Below, piece after piece: positions 12,876 through 25,075 of a stretch of DNA of 64,000 nucleotides; positions within the stretch are counted from its first letter, which is position 1, and each line of letters starts with the position of its first letter. The position numbers and the translations under genes are program-made. Source of the DNA: Ancylostoma caninum (taxonomy: Eukaryota; Nematoda; Chromadorea; Rhabditida; Ancylostomatidae); NCBI GenBank assembly GCA_037903475.1, contig JBAJFG010000487.1, positions 2,418,001-2,482,000 of the forward strand, given 5' to 3'. Under the pieces are notes generated by a model. It saw only the letters and a list, made by a program, of their open reading frames with translations. It was not told the origin of the DNA and did not search any database.

Positions 12876-14080
12876 GTTTATTGAGAGCGAAAAAAATCCA
12901 GCGGAATCCTGGTTAAACGTTTAGCCAAAGCATGGTATGTCATCTATGAAAAAAAGGGTAAATGTAGCTAATCAGTTAAAAACGATGCAGTATCAAGGCA
13001 AATAGATCAGAAGCAGCTGCTAGAAACTTAGCTAGCGAATCAACCTGAGTGCAGCTGCTTATCCAGGCACCCATTCTAATATCTGCTCACATTTTCCTGT
13101 TACATTTAAACAAATTGACGCTTTACATTGTTGTTGATGGTCCCAAGCAAAATTTTCCACCGCGGCTGAAGCCCTACTGTTGTGTGCCCTTTGCTGTTCC
13201 TGTCATTTCGAGCATTTGACAGCTGCATTTTACAACTATACTATGTAATAGCCTTTTTTTGAAAAACAAAACCAGATAATGTGCCGTGCTGTTGAAGCTG
13301 ACTCTGGTGATCCCAGACTGGAGCTGGCAGAGAAAATTCCAGAAAGTACCAGTGTAAATCGCACAGTTCATGCAATTCTACACTTTCTCGAATGAATTGG
13401 TTTCTCTAAGGATGTAAGATTCTCTAGAAAGGAGGTGATGATTGAATGTACCTCACATCTTGAGCATGAACACTTTATTTTAGACCAAATGAAAGTGCCA
13501 TAACATTGTCCACATAAAACCTCTTATACTTCTGTCATTTTATGGTGCACTATTATCGGTGTATTGATCAAATAAATAAAATGGATAAAAAATAAATATG
13601 GGTAATGAAATCAGACTAAACACAGACTCAACTGGCCCAAGATCTTTCCAGGAAGTCGTCGCCTTGGAAAAAATACCTCTGTTTTCTCTCCAGATTTCTG
13701 TGGAACATTGTACTTTTGAATCAAGATTTACAAAAAAAAAAACATTGAAATTTCCAATAAATCTAAATTTCAGTAAGAAAGGAATACTTCTAAGCAGTTT
13801 TTCTAACGAAAAACATTATGGACCATTCACAATCTGACAATCTGGTCACTAAGTAAATTCCGGCTGAACATCACGTACCTAGGGCATTTTCACAGAAATT
13901 CCGGATAAAATCCAAGTAAATTCAATAATTCCAGTTCATTTTTTTGCTGGATTTTTAACATTTTCCCGGAATCCAAGGGTAAGCATCAGTGAAAAACTAT
14001 CAGAGTAGCTCAGAAACCTGCAAACTTAGTCTCTCCTATGTCTTAAGGATTGAAAAGTAACTGAGCCAGTACAACCCATT
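12876..14080. other. Gene-free stretch
   Basis: Nothing recognised except a probable retroposon tail at about 13540-13600 (GGTGCACTATTATCGGTGTATT followed by CAAATAAATAAAATGG). Confidence 0.45.
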
Positions 14081-14700
14081 TATACTCTCTGCATCCGTTG
14101 TCCGTCCGTCATTCCGTCCTTCTCAATGCGCTTGCATCGCTTTCGTCGAAATCCTCTACAGGTTCTGGGACTCTACAGTACAATGACTTTTTTATGCGCA
14201 AAGATTTTACGCCGTAGGCGAGGACGAGAGCTCTGCGTGCGTACGTTTGTCTGTCTCAGCTATCCTCCTGCTTGGGGATTCTTAAAACGGACGTAGTGAT
14301 TACAGCATCATGAATTGGCCTAAAGTCACATAAATTTGCTTTAAATAGAGAAAAACGAGTGCTGACGAGTGACTACGTGCGTGCGTCCGTCATGTAATGT
14401 GGCAGATTTCGTCTCAGCAAATGTCCACTTAGAATAAATCCATATTCAGACACAAAAATGATTTGAAATCGAGAAACGCGATGTGTACGCGTCCGTCCGT
14501 CAGCTTGAGGCGTACGAGAGTCCATGTTAGGAGACCTGCGCGCGTGCGTCCGTCAAGTCAAGTGATAGAGCTCGTCTCGACACTGAAACAGCTATTACAA
14601 GAAAGCTTGCAGCCAGGAAGAAAGTGAAATACGCGTCACCCACGCATTTTTGCCCATCCCGAGACGAAATCTACTGCAGACGGACGTACGCACCCTCATA
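14081..14700. repeat. Cluster of GCGTGCGTCCGTC motifs
   Basis: CpG-rich near-copies of GCGTGCGTCCGTC recur near 14098, 14236, 14378, 14485, 14542 and (inverted) 14678, about 60-140 bases apart in otherwise A+T-rich DNA. Related strings occur near 18112 and in the inverted sense at 2.1-2.5 kb. No coding frame is associated. Confidence 0.6.
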
Positions 14701-15499
14701 CATCGAGTGATACACCCATACAGCGTTCTCCGCTCACGACCAGTTCATGTTCCGAGCAGCAAATTGCAACATTTTCCTACACAACAGCGCCATTGAGGTT
14801 TATGTTACCGAAAAAAGTGGAATTTTCCAGAAAACTGGTAGCCATTTTATGCTAGCATTATGTTTCGAATACCTCGAAATGTGCTCATTTTTCTGGAAAA
14901 GTAGAGCAAAAAGCCTATGTGGGATCAGAGTACAAAATGACAATCCCCTAGTCAAGTCAAGTGAGACTGGAGAGTACTGTGGGGTTACTGTAGGTTAGGC
15001 TAACGTCCAACATCCTGAGGAATACAGTTATGCGTTGATTAGAGCACTTATTCTGCACCTACACCCAGTAAAAGAGGAATAGTCCCGATTTTTTGAAATC
15101 TATACGAACATCACGCAAATCCTAACACAACCATTTGTTATCCACGAAAACTCGTCCATCACCGTTGGATCAGCCCGAAAAACATCCGAGTGACATCCTC
15201 GCTTGTTTTAAAGCAAATGACTGAACTTAGCAGTTGTAGCAGGTGGTTTTTGCCCCATGGGGCAATGTTGCCAGCTAGGTGAGCTAGGGCAAGGAAAAAG
15301 ATTGCCCTCATCTCCTGGGAACTCCATCCATTAAGGCAAAACATAATACTACATGCTGGTGGGTATTATCAACAGTTCACTGGTAAATGCCATAGAGTGC
15401 TGTTAGTACAGTACAGTAGGTAGTAGTGGCAAGGTATAGTAGTAGTATAGTAGTATAGTAGCACTATAGTGTGAATATATAGACAAATAGATGTACATA
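14701..15499. other. Gene-free stretch
   Basis: No gene was recognised. A short TAGTA-rich tract lies near 15410-15470. Confidence 0.45.
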
Positions 15500-16029
15500 T
15501 TAGGTTGTTGCGAAATTAATTGCCGAAATGGACCCTTCAGTTCAAAGTGTTGTAACTCGCCTCATACACCATTTTTTTCATCAGGTTAGTAACCTTTAAT
15601 TTGGTAGATCCTCTGCGACAATCCAGCAAAAATATTATGGAATATTTCCATGTGTTTGATACGTTTAGTATCCGTTTCGTGCATTACCCTTATACAGATT
15701 CTAAACTAAGGAATATGCCTTTTTTGCCCTCACCACTAAGGGAAAAAGGCATTGGAATTTGTACTGTGTAGTCATGCTTCATTTTTAGATATTTTTATGG
15801 ATTACAATCGTTATTATTGTTATTACTATTATACTCTTAATGCTACTGTTATTTCTTTTATTCGTTTTTTGATTGGTATTCTACTTTTTCTTTCAAAAGG
15901 TGCACCGTTTTAAAAGGTGCTCGGAAAATGATATACAGTGGGGGAATGGTCTGAGGAATAAGGGCATAGAGTGAGAACCTCGATGCGTTCGTTACTGCAT
16001 CAGTTTTTGCCGGGTGACTTTTGGAATGT

Positions 16030-17170
16030 TTGGCTTCACGCCACCCTGGAGCAGGGGAAAACCAGCTTTTGTTCACCACTGCCGACCACATCTATGGCAG
16101 ATTTATTTATTTTTGTTTTCATTTTTATTTTTATTCAATACACTATGAAGGTGTGCCATCCAAAGTCGATAATAACATGTCTAGGAAGAAAAAACAAAAC
16201 AACGCAATGGTGAGGCTCATAAGTAGAAAATCCAACATACCACAGAAAGCGAAAAGTAAAAAAAAACTCAAAAACAAAACAAAACCTGGTACTTCGTAGC
16301 AGTAATACCTCACTGTGCACAAGTCAGTTCATAAGTAGGAAAGTAACGAGGTGACGAAACCCTTGTTTCCAAACCATTCTTAGCTTGCGTCCAAGTGAAT
16401 TTGTGATTGAAAGAGCGCGTGCAGTGTCTAAGGAGAAGAGAAGGATTTGCAGATCTCGACTTGAAATTACAATACCAGGACTCCCCTGTCAACGAGTGAA
16501 TAGGTTGTAGAAGGGTGCAGTCAATCATACATTTACAGCACCACCAAACTCCTGACACAACTTCCATTGAGAAAAGATCTGGTTCGGGAAAAATTAGAAG
16601 TGGGAAATCGTCTCCACCCATACCCATTCACATTTCCTATTATCGTACAGGAACAGAGTTTTATAAACAGTAATTGCCAGTAATTGCATGTTCTAGGAAT
16701 TAGTCGTTTTCAAACGAAAAAATTAAGTTAGAAACGATGTCACGCCCGATCAGGTCATCAGCCAGATCGTGTGGTGTTCACGTCCGCACCTTTGGCTTCC
16801 TATTGCTTGAAGTCACATAATAATAATAGTAATTTAATTTTTTACGCTGCTTAAGGCATACGTGAAAAATTGGAAGATACAACGGCGCTACAGAAAGGAA
16901 CGCAAACATAGAAATCAAACTCAATACGTAACTTTTGACGATTACATTCAATAAAACTAATAGGTCAGCAATTGCTTGGAAACCATACCACTGAAAGCGA
17001 TGAAGTTAGAAGAGGTGTAAAACCTACATGTCTAATTGTTGTCTTTGGACGGATGCGTGAAACTGTAGTGTAGAGGCTGTCCACCCGTGCTCTCGTCGTC
17101 CGGATGGTAAGATCCGGTTTAGGTTTCACGGCTATCCTCAACGCCTGATCGTCTAGGGACATCCCCCAGC
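16030..17170 (-). pseudogene. Mariner transposase remnants
   Basis: Fragments of a DDD/D transposase lie between the inverted repeats at 15500 and 17541. Transposases of this family bind the terminal repeats through the N-terminal HTH and cut with an RNase-H-like core. Here the pieces are in different frames and interrupted. The assignment rests on remembered family motifs (VWW, GRP-SLDDQ-like context, PYSPD-like end) rather than an alignment. The final PYSPD-like piece continues to about 15910, beyond the inserted retroposon. Confidence 0.6.
16090..16160 (-). repeat. Retroposon tail (GTGTATTGAATAAAAATAAA type)
   Basis: Read on the minus strand this ends GGCACACCTTCATAGTGTAT followed by TGAATAAAAATAAAAATG. 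The same tail recurs at 26065-26125 and 24100-24150 (minus) and 27610-27655 (minus), with plus-strand relatives at 1232, 13540 and possibly 31310. RTE-type LINEs and their SINEs typically end in such short A-rich tandem units. The class is inferred. Confidence 0.5.
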
Positions 17171-17541
17171 CACGACCATGGTTATGTTTGAGTTTAAAAT
17201 CGTAGAAAGAGAATTTTGTGAACCTCTAGCTCACGGTGCATTGGGAAGGCGATTCCAAGTCAAAACAAACGCAAGATCACCGAATACTTCCGACAAAGAG
17301 TGTTCGGGTTTGAAGTCACCAACCATAATAACACGAAAATCGCGTCGGCTCATGATTTGTTCCCGACCTCATAAAAATTCTCAGGAAGCAGCTATCCAGA
17401 ACAGTCACGCAGTATTTGAAAGAGGAAGGAAAGCTCTACAAGATGATCATCAAAACTTGGCTGAGGTTGCGCAAATTGGACAGAAGAGAAAAGTTTAGTT
17501 GAACATGCCTCAAAACGGCAATTATTTTCGCAACAACCTGA

Positions 17542-20085
17542 TACATTGACGAGATGGCATTTTTCCAGAAATTCTCATTTTCCAAGAAGTTATAATGTTA
17601 GTAGTACACATATAAATACTACATTAATAACAAAATTACACTCTATGAATACTAAATAAATATAAGTAAATAAATATATATAATGTACAACAAACTAAAT
17701 AAATAAATAAATATACTACTACTACCATACTAAATAAATAAATATACTAGTACTTCTATACTAAATAAATATAATATAATATGTACATAATATACTATTT
17801 AGATACGAATACTACATATGAATAGTAGTAAGAAAAATTATTGATAGACTGTGATTAAAGAGTGTAAAAAAGTGAAAAATTCCCTGGAGAAAGGGATTTT
17901 TCACCAGGAGCTAGACCCGATATAGTATTCAGAATCCTGAAGAAAGAAAATAGCGGAAACGTGCAAAAATATCCTGGAAGGCATTCAAAAAAAGGAGTAT
18001 GTCTTCTGCTTACTCATCCAGGGTGACATGGCAAACACCTATGGAAGGGCTTTCCACGAAATTTTGTACGGACCTAGAAAGTATGAAGGCTCGGCACGAA
18101 CTTGCGTCTGCGCGCGTGCGTACGTCAACTCTTGAAGACAGAGATACAACCTTCTCCTGGAAGACAAGAAGTGGTCTTAATGATGTGGAGACAAAAGATT
18201 CCTCGAAGGGCGTTCCCTAATGGAGAAAAGGGGCGTGACAAAAAGTAAATGTGTCCAGCTATCCGGAAATTGTGTAAATGTACTATATATAATTCTCTGG
18301 TACCTACGAGTGCACAAAATAAATAAATAAATATCATATTTTAAAATTTACATTATAGCAGCTAATATATAACTCATAAACAATTGAAACTAACTACGGA
18401 GATAATACTACATGTCGGTACAACACGGCAACGCTATGGATTTCTTTGCTCGCTATCCAGAAATCGGCAAGAACCTGGGCATTGCGACCGACCCAAACCC
18501 ACATTACTGCCCGAAAACCCGTGCCAGCCCCAAATTTTGGCTCTACTTCTCTCGCTTCTCCAGAATTTCTCCAGCGTACTGTGCCTCATGCGTTTTATGT
18601 TTCTCCAAACAAAGAACGCAAACCTACGCTGCAGCACACTCAAACAAGAAACCCCGTGTCATGCGGGCCCAAAAAAAGACTTCTTCAACGGAACGCGGAC
18701 GTTCCGACAGATGCGGCACAATGAATGGGGAAAAACGGGCTCAGCCGGAAAAACAGCTCGACGAACGCTGGAGCCTGGAACGAGGCGTGGCGCCTCTTGG
18801 CCAGGCGTCGACGCCCAGAAATGATGGGGTTTGAGTGGTGGAGGAGGCTGCCGGCCAAGGTAAGGCGGACAGCGAAAAACAGCAGCTGCTAAACACACTT
18901 CGATTTAATGAATCATGCTGGTCCATTTGGTCTCTGGGCGAAAATAGGTGCTGACCGATGGAAAAGCAGCGACTGGGGTGGGAGGGTCCATAGAGCAATT
19001 CAGGATACTACATTCAGGGGGAAACTGGGGAAAATAATGTGTTTCAGGGTAACTAATACCTAAATTACAATAACATTCCAAGACTATTACATGTACTATC
19101 GATTATACTAAGCTATACATCTGTACACAATTTCTTTGGATTTTCTCAAGATTTTGAAGAGGGTCATCCTGGAAAATAACCCACATTTTTCACTTAATTT
19201 TAAGTATAGTTATTGATTAAGGGAAAGGAAATCTTTGAGAAAAACAACAAAAATGACCCTCTTCCGGAGAAATGAAGGAAAATCAAGCGTGATACTATAC
19301 AATATATAATGCATGATACGTGATTCTGTACAATATAATACATGTATAATGCATGATATAATATATATTTAATACAACATATAATATAACATGATATAAT
19401 ATATATTTAATACAGCATATAATATAACATATAATATATATTTAATACATAATGTAATACGTAAACATAATGACCGTATAATAAATAATATAGTACATAA
19501 TATATATTTAGCGCGTATATACTTATGTAGTGCACAATGTGTAGTATATGTTAGTGCATAATATATATTATGTGCTTTAACCAAAGAAAAACCAAACGTA
19601 ATAGTATAATGACACATAATGATCTAATATATATATATAATAAAAATAATAAATTAAAATCGTTTTGGCTAAAATTTTCGGTTCCAAAGATGGTTCATAG
19701 TAGTTCTCTCGCACTACTTGGTGGTCCTTCAACCCATCACGGCGTTCAGGAATAACATTCACCATTCCACCCTTACCCTGTCCCCGTTAAAGAAGTGCTG
19801 GGGGACAATCGGAATAAGAGGATTTATTTTTACTTCATTTAATCTACATATTAATTTAGGTCGATATTAATTTATTAAATCTACCCAGTTGTTTCAGTAT
19901 GATGTGCTACAACGTGTGCTCTAATCCCGGGAAGTCAGGCAGAGCACAGAGAAGCAGAGCACCTCATGAACTCTGCGTCTTTGCAGAACAGAGAACTGGT
20001 CACAAAATTGCCATGTTGATCAGCATAAATGGTAGCATATAGTGGCAAAGTATACAAGATATAAACAACTTTGACAGAAATATAG
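17542..20085. other. Gene-free stretch with AT-rich blocks
   Basis: AT-rich low-complexity tracts lie at about 17600-17830 (AAATAAATA and ACTA units) and 19290-19640 (ATAATATA units). The 18384-18834 segment is GC-richer and open in three plus frames at once, without a recognisable domain or clear splice context, so it is not called a gene. A retroposon-like AAATAAATAAAT tail is at 18315-18332. Confidence 0.5.
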
Positions 20086-21720
20086 ATGACCATGGGGACC
20101 AGTTCTCGCTTAGGAAAAGTTCAGCAGAAAGAACATAGATTGAAAGCAAATGTGGCTGGTTCACGAAAACTGGTCCCCAGCTGTACCAACGATTTTTGGT
20201 AATCACTGCTAGTACCACAAATACTTGGTAGATGAATAGATATATCCGTTTCTAACAGGCATAGGGGAGGGTTGATCAAGGGGGCCAGTTCTCGCAGAGA
20301 AAATGAAATATGAACTTGGATATTATATTACATAAGAAAATGTGGGAAGTGGAATAAAAGGAGACGATAAGAAATAAAGAAAGTTTAGTAAACAAACGAG
20401 AAAATAAAAATATAAATCAATAACTAGTATGGCTTTCTACTATATGTAAGCAAATAATATAGTAATTCTTTCCGAGTCTCATGATACAGACCATTTGTGA
20501 GAGGTATACGATTGATTGGATCATGAGGACCAGTTCTCGCCAGGGTGTACGGGTTTTTACTATATCTACTATAGCAACTAACATCTCTCTTGAAAAGCGC
20601 AGTACATAATAGACAACACGGATATAACGCTCAGTAAATATAATATTGTAATATAGTAAATGTGTAGTGTCTTCAAAAGTTCAAAAAATACGAAGAAGAA
20701 CTCTCAAAGGAGTAGAAACTAATGGAAATTCCACGAAAACGACATGGAAGAAGTGCAAATTAAACGTCAGATCCGCAAGAAAAATTGTGGATGGACCGCT
20801 GCAGGACCTGCAACATCGACAAGTGACCTTCTACAAGGGCGTACACATGGAAGTACCTATCGATATTGACAACTCTTTAACCAGAATCATCAAGAAAACC
20901 GTAAGCAGTTGATAGCGTTAACACATTAAAGAGCCGACAGTCGTTAAGATACGCTAAACGAGGGGCGATAAAAGTTGCACACCAGCTACTACTTGCTGTA
21001 TGGTTTTCTCTGCAATCATACCCTGACAATCAGGGAAGATCCAGAATTTATAGGACACAAAAATGATTTTAGGTCTTCTGCACGATTTTTTATTTGGTTA
21101 GGGTCAATTTGCTGCGAAACTACCGCCGCATTTCATTTGTATGCCTAGTCATGTTTAGAGGCATTCATCCAACAATACCTCCTGCTTATTTATTCATTTA
21201 ATTATCTGTTTTATTTACTTATCTTATTCATTGATCTATTTGTTTATTACGCCGTTCAAGAAAAATGTCAATTTCAATAGTGAATACCAGTAAAAAAGGC
21301 ATACCTGGCGAGAACTGGTCCCCGTTTTCCAATCAGCTGTGTAAATGCTTCGAATAGTCTATATCACTGGACCTGAGAAAGATCAGTGTTGAACTTAAAA
21401 TAATATCCCAACGTGTCGCTACTAGCGCCAATTTAAAATGTACTATTCAAACATGAAATGGAAGGCTTCCAGCTAGAAATGAAGGAAACAGACAACCGAA
21501 TAATAAAGATGACGATTTTCCACTATTTCTAGCAGTTACGCGATTGAACGGATCACGGGGACCAGTTCTCGTAAGAGTCCTGAACAGACGTTAATTGTAA
21601 TGGTAAATGTGGGTAAGAACGAGCGGTTCTACATGAAAAAATTCCATAGACCTGTTCTCCCAGGGATACACAGTCACGGTGATCATGGGGACCAATTCTC
21701 ACAAGAGATATGCAGATTCA
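20086..21720. repeat. Dispersed GGGGACCAGTTCTCG copies
   Basis: Solitary copies or near-copies of GGGGACCAGTTCTCG lie near 20095, 20282, 20527, 21556 and 21683, with an inverted copy near 21304 (GCGAGAACTGGTCCCCG). They are hundreds of bases apart in A+T-rich DNA without genes. The spacing is much looser than in the 12 kb array. Confidence 0.7.
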
Positions 21721-24385
21721 GATGAAGTGGAAATATTGAAGAGGAAAAGAATAAGTGCTTCAAGAGTGACTGGGGGGAGGGGGGGGGAGGAGAAATTGCG
21801 GAGAAAAATTCACAAAATTTTCTCAGCCTCTTGTTACAGAACTGCCAGAGCATTTGTTCTTTTTTCTAGCTTGTGAATGTTTTCCAAATATTTTTAATTT
21901 TAGCTTCATTCACACACTTTTCCTACAAATTTATATGAAATTTGTGAAAATTGGACCTCAGCTCCACTTACGATCAACTCCAAAAATAACGATGTGCTTG
22001 AAACTCCACAAAATCTAAGCAATGATACAGGGTTCGCGGAACTACGACAGAACAACTCCAGCACTTTAGCGAAAACTCGTCCATAAAATAGAAGAATCTG
22101 AAGAAAATCACGAGTTAACCACTGGCTTGTCATGCTAAAGCAGGTATTAGTGGTGAAAAATGGCGTTAATTGGTAGTTAAGAGGTAGTTAATGACAAACA
22201 ACTCGTGGAACCAGGAACGAAGATAAGCGCTTTGAACCTGTCCGCCGCAGACAATGATTCAGCTCCTGGCTACCTGGCACGTTTCAGTGAAATCGTTTTG
22301 GAAATCAATGCAGGTAGGGGGATTTTCTTGGGCTGGGAGAAAATCCCTACTTGGGGGTCATTCTCGGGGACTCGCTCCAACCAGGGGCTATCATGAAAAG
22401 TAAGGAAACTCTCTAGAGGGTTGGATAGGTGGAAACTTCCAGAGCTATTCTGGTTGCCAGATAAGAACTAGGAAATTTTCTGGAACACTCCTGGAGGAAC
22501 TGAGTTCGTCTAGAGCAATCCTAAACGAGGGGAAAGTACTGGAAAATCCTCAGGGATACATTTCGTTCAAAAAAATTTTCAGGAAGGAGTCCTGAATGCC
22601 AGGAAAGTGCCGGAGAACTTCTCGAACCTCCATTCGGTGAGAGAAGAATTTCCGGAACAATCCTGGGTGCCAAAAAAATGCAGAAAAAATTTCTGGGACG
22701 TTCTGGATGAAAGAGATTCACAAGAACAATGAAGGATGCCAAAGATGTATAGAAGACTGCTAAGGAGACCAGGAGCACTTCCGGAAAGAGATAGCTTCAT
22801 TTGTGGGGTCCCAGTCTGGGAGCTAAGTGTCCTGAGTGGAAAGGTAGTTTTCTGGAAGGATTCTGAATGTCTGCATATGACAAAGGAACTCCCTGGGAAT
22901 CATGTTATCCCGTGAATCATGTTCCGGGAATTTTTCCAGCATTTTTCTGGCATCCAGGAATGATCTCTCGTCACTAAGAATGATACCAGCACTGAAAAAA
23001 GGTGGATTTTTTTAAAGATTTATCCTGGGAATAGATTAGTGGGAGGAAATTTTCCGGAAGATTCTTTGTTTCTTTTTTCTGGTCGAAAACCCAACTACAG
23101 TAGTTTCCATCATTTGAGTAAACATGGATAATTTACCTACATATTATTCTGTGGAGAATCTGTACTTTCCTTTGTCCGAGTGCTTTCCAGAAAGTGAATA
23201 GCTTTAATAGAGGGGGAAAAGAAAACAAGAAAAACCAATTTTCCATGAAAACCCAGGAAACACCCATTCCATTAACAAATATGGCTTGTTTTTCCCCTAA
23301 TCATTAAAGCATTAAATGACACGTGCTGAGCCTTTGATGAGAGCCGCCCACATCCATAAATGGCACCATTTCGCCAATGCCATAGAAGGAAGACAAAAAG
23401 ATCCTTGGAATTCGACGAAAATTTGCACAAATCCACGGGAAGCGGCGGGGAAAAAGTACAAAATTTCGGTACGGGAAGCGCTCTGAGCAAACAACCGGAG
23501 CGAACTTCGTCCCGGGGATCCACTTGTACTCGGGTTCAAGCACACACAAACGCTATCTGCACATCCGGCACAGATCCGTAGAGCGTCGTGGATCGTACCG
23601 TAGCCCGTGTTGAGCTGCCGGGCCGGGCCGGGATGGAATTCGTGGCACTTGGTCACAACTACGTGTGCTGTAAAGCCGAGGACAGCTCGTTTATCAGTTG
23701 GAACGCTGGAGTTCGTGGGGCAAAACAGCGCGGCGATTGATGAGCCGCCTGGACCGACAGTCGGCGCCAACGACGCGATGATTCACTTATTTAGCACTTA
23801 TCAGTGGTCATGAATACCTCCACTCGACTCAGCAATTTTTGCCGACTTATCAGAAGTTGACGTCCACCGCCGCGGTGGCAAGAACTACGTCTCATGCCGA
23901 AGCAGTTGTGCATGATTTACGGCTGGGATGCGGAGTGGCTGAGGTGGCCAGGGCGGAAATCAGCTGGTTTTTGCTGTTCTCGGGATCTCCGGATCAGCCC
24001 ATGGGTGTATTAGAAGCTTAGGCCGAGGAATCTGCTGAGCCGCACAAGAAAATTTCAAAAATCCACAACTTCTTATGAGTAAATGGGACCGTTCCATGGC
24101 ACATTTATTTATTCATTTATTTATTTGAATACACTCTAAGGTGCTCCAAAGAAAGACTTAATCAACAATTACAAGTTGTCACATAGTTGTCACATGTCAC
24201 AAGTCACATAGGCACTTATTCCATTGGTCCCCAACAAGGCCGGTGAGGGTATTTTTTTGAATTTTTCACATCATGGCAGAAATAGATGATAACTCGGACA
24301 ATAAACATACATAGAAGTACATAGTGACGAGCACTAAGAAATGTTTCAGTAAATAATCATCATCTGAAGACATTCCGTATTGCAG
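21721..24385. other. Gene-free stretch; degenerate CTGGAA-rich repeat
   Basis: From about 22400 to 23060 phrases like TTTTCTGGAA and TCCTGGATGCCAGGAA recur every 40-70 bases, suggesting a very old tandem repeat. At 23312-23770 the minus strand is open for 152 codons in a GC-richer segment. It has no recognised domain and overlaps open frames on the other strand, so I do not call it a gene. Confidence 0.4.
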
Positions 24386-24570
24386 GTCAACAACCTTACT
24401 GTCTCACCTATACAAAATCTTCATGAGAGTCATCTATACAAGAATGGAGCGCACCCTGGATGATATCATGCCAAGAGAGCAAGAAGGATTTCGTAAACGT
24501 TTTCCAAGCATCGACCATATCTTTATCATAAAGGAACATCTGGATGGACTTTGCAAATCAAAATCGTCCA
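24386..24570 (+). mobile_element. RTE-like non-LTR reverse transcriptase fragment
   Basis: The plus frame reads SHLYKIFMRVIYTRMERTL then REQEGFRKRFPSIDHIF. This matches the pattern around RT fingers motifs of RTE-type LINEs (RPIxLLSxLYKIF, then EQxGFRxxxxTxDHI). It breaks off near 24570, where unrelated Penelope-like sequence begins in the same open frame, and resumes at about 25085. It is only a short piece of a protein usually near 1000 residues and is certainly inactive. Confidence 0.7.
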
Positions 24571-25075
24571 CTCCTTTGGGTATTCATCGCAGGCTGTGCC
24601 ATGAAAACGCTGAAATCCAGATTGGAGTCACGATCTTGTCACGTGAGCCCGAAATCATAGCACGCAGGACTCTAGAAGCGTTTTGGATCACGGCCAAAAA
24701 CCCAAAAATGAATAGAAAAGATGAGTGCATCGCCATCACAAACGAGCTCGCTCTGTATCAAAACCTCTGCGGGTTTTGATCTACGTGGGCGGGTTGTTAA
24801 GGCACCTTATAAATCCTTAGGAGCACAGGTTTGGTACTAGTGGTCCGCTATTCCACCACCGTGTCCGCAACTAAGGTGAGCTCTACCTTATCTGTGATCA
24901 TTGTACTGTTTTGAGTGTACGGCTGGATGAAGGATGTCCTGTAGAGGGATGAGGCGTTTGAGAGGGTAAATCACTTATGTCTTTGACTTTCCAGGCTCTG
25001 ACGAAGGCGACATCGCCGAAACGTTAGCCTCAATAAAGATCGATAACCATCTTGGCTAACAGCTCAAAAGAATCC
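24571..25075 (+). mobile_element. Penelope-like element 3' end
   Basis: The frame continues as REPEIIARRTLEAFWI, then NPKMNRKDECIAITNEL, stopping at 24777-24779. This resembles the C-terminal end of the GIY-YIG endonuclease domain carried by Penelope-like retroelements (a basic helix followed by KPxxNR). About 220 bases downstream comes a hammerhead-like core (24993-25030), which these elements are known to carry in their terminal repeats. The element seems to have landed inside the RTE fragment. Identification is from motifs only. Confidence 0.5.
24993..25030 (+). ncRNA. Hammerhead-ribozyme-like core, stem III collapsed
   Basis: In order I see AGGCT (24993-24997), CTGACGA (24998-25004), a GGCG/CGCC stem with ACAT loop (25006-25017), GAAAC (25018-25022), GTT (25023-25025) and AGCCT (25026-25030). 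CTGANGA plus GAAAC is the conserved hammerhead core, the outer AGGCT/AGCCT pair would form stem I, and GTT fits the NUH cleavage triplet. Stem III is reduced to at most one C-G pair, so a monomer may not be active. A weaker relative lies on the minus strand near 48218-48256. Confidence 0.5.

Larger units (their letters stand above)
15500..17541 (-). mobile_element. Decayed mariner-family transposon with inserted retroposon
   Basis: The ends are imperfect inverted repeats: TTAGGTTGTTGCGAAATTAA at 15500 and, read from the other strand, TCAGGTTGTTGCGAAAATAA at 17541. Each is flanked by TA, the mariner target site. The interval is about 2.04 kb against the usual 1.3 kb, and a retroposon-like block near 16090-16300 may explain part of the excess. 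Broken transposase similarity lies on the minus strand in the expected order: a helix-turn-helix-like stretch with SLDDQALRIAV (about 17165-17030), a middle part with PDLFSMEVVSGVWW (about 16580-16330), and CPYSSDHSPTVYHF near 15965-15915, matching the family's PYSPDLAPSDYH signature. Stops and frame changes make it non-functional. Confidence 0.8.

Noticed and set aside
18384..18834. Three overlapping plus frames of 92-146 codons
   Set aside because: Three frames open at once over the same bases reflects composition. None shows a known motif.
23312..23770. 152-codon minus-strand frame
   Set aside because: GC-richer patch open on both strands; no domain, no splice or leader signals that I could tie to it.
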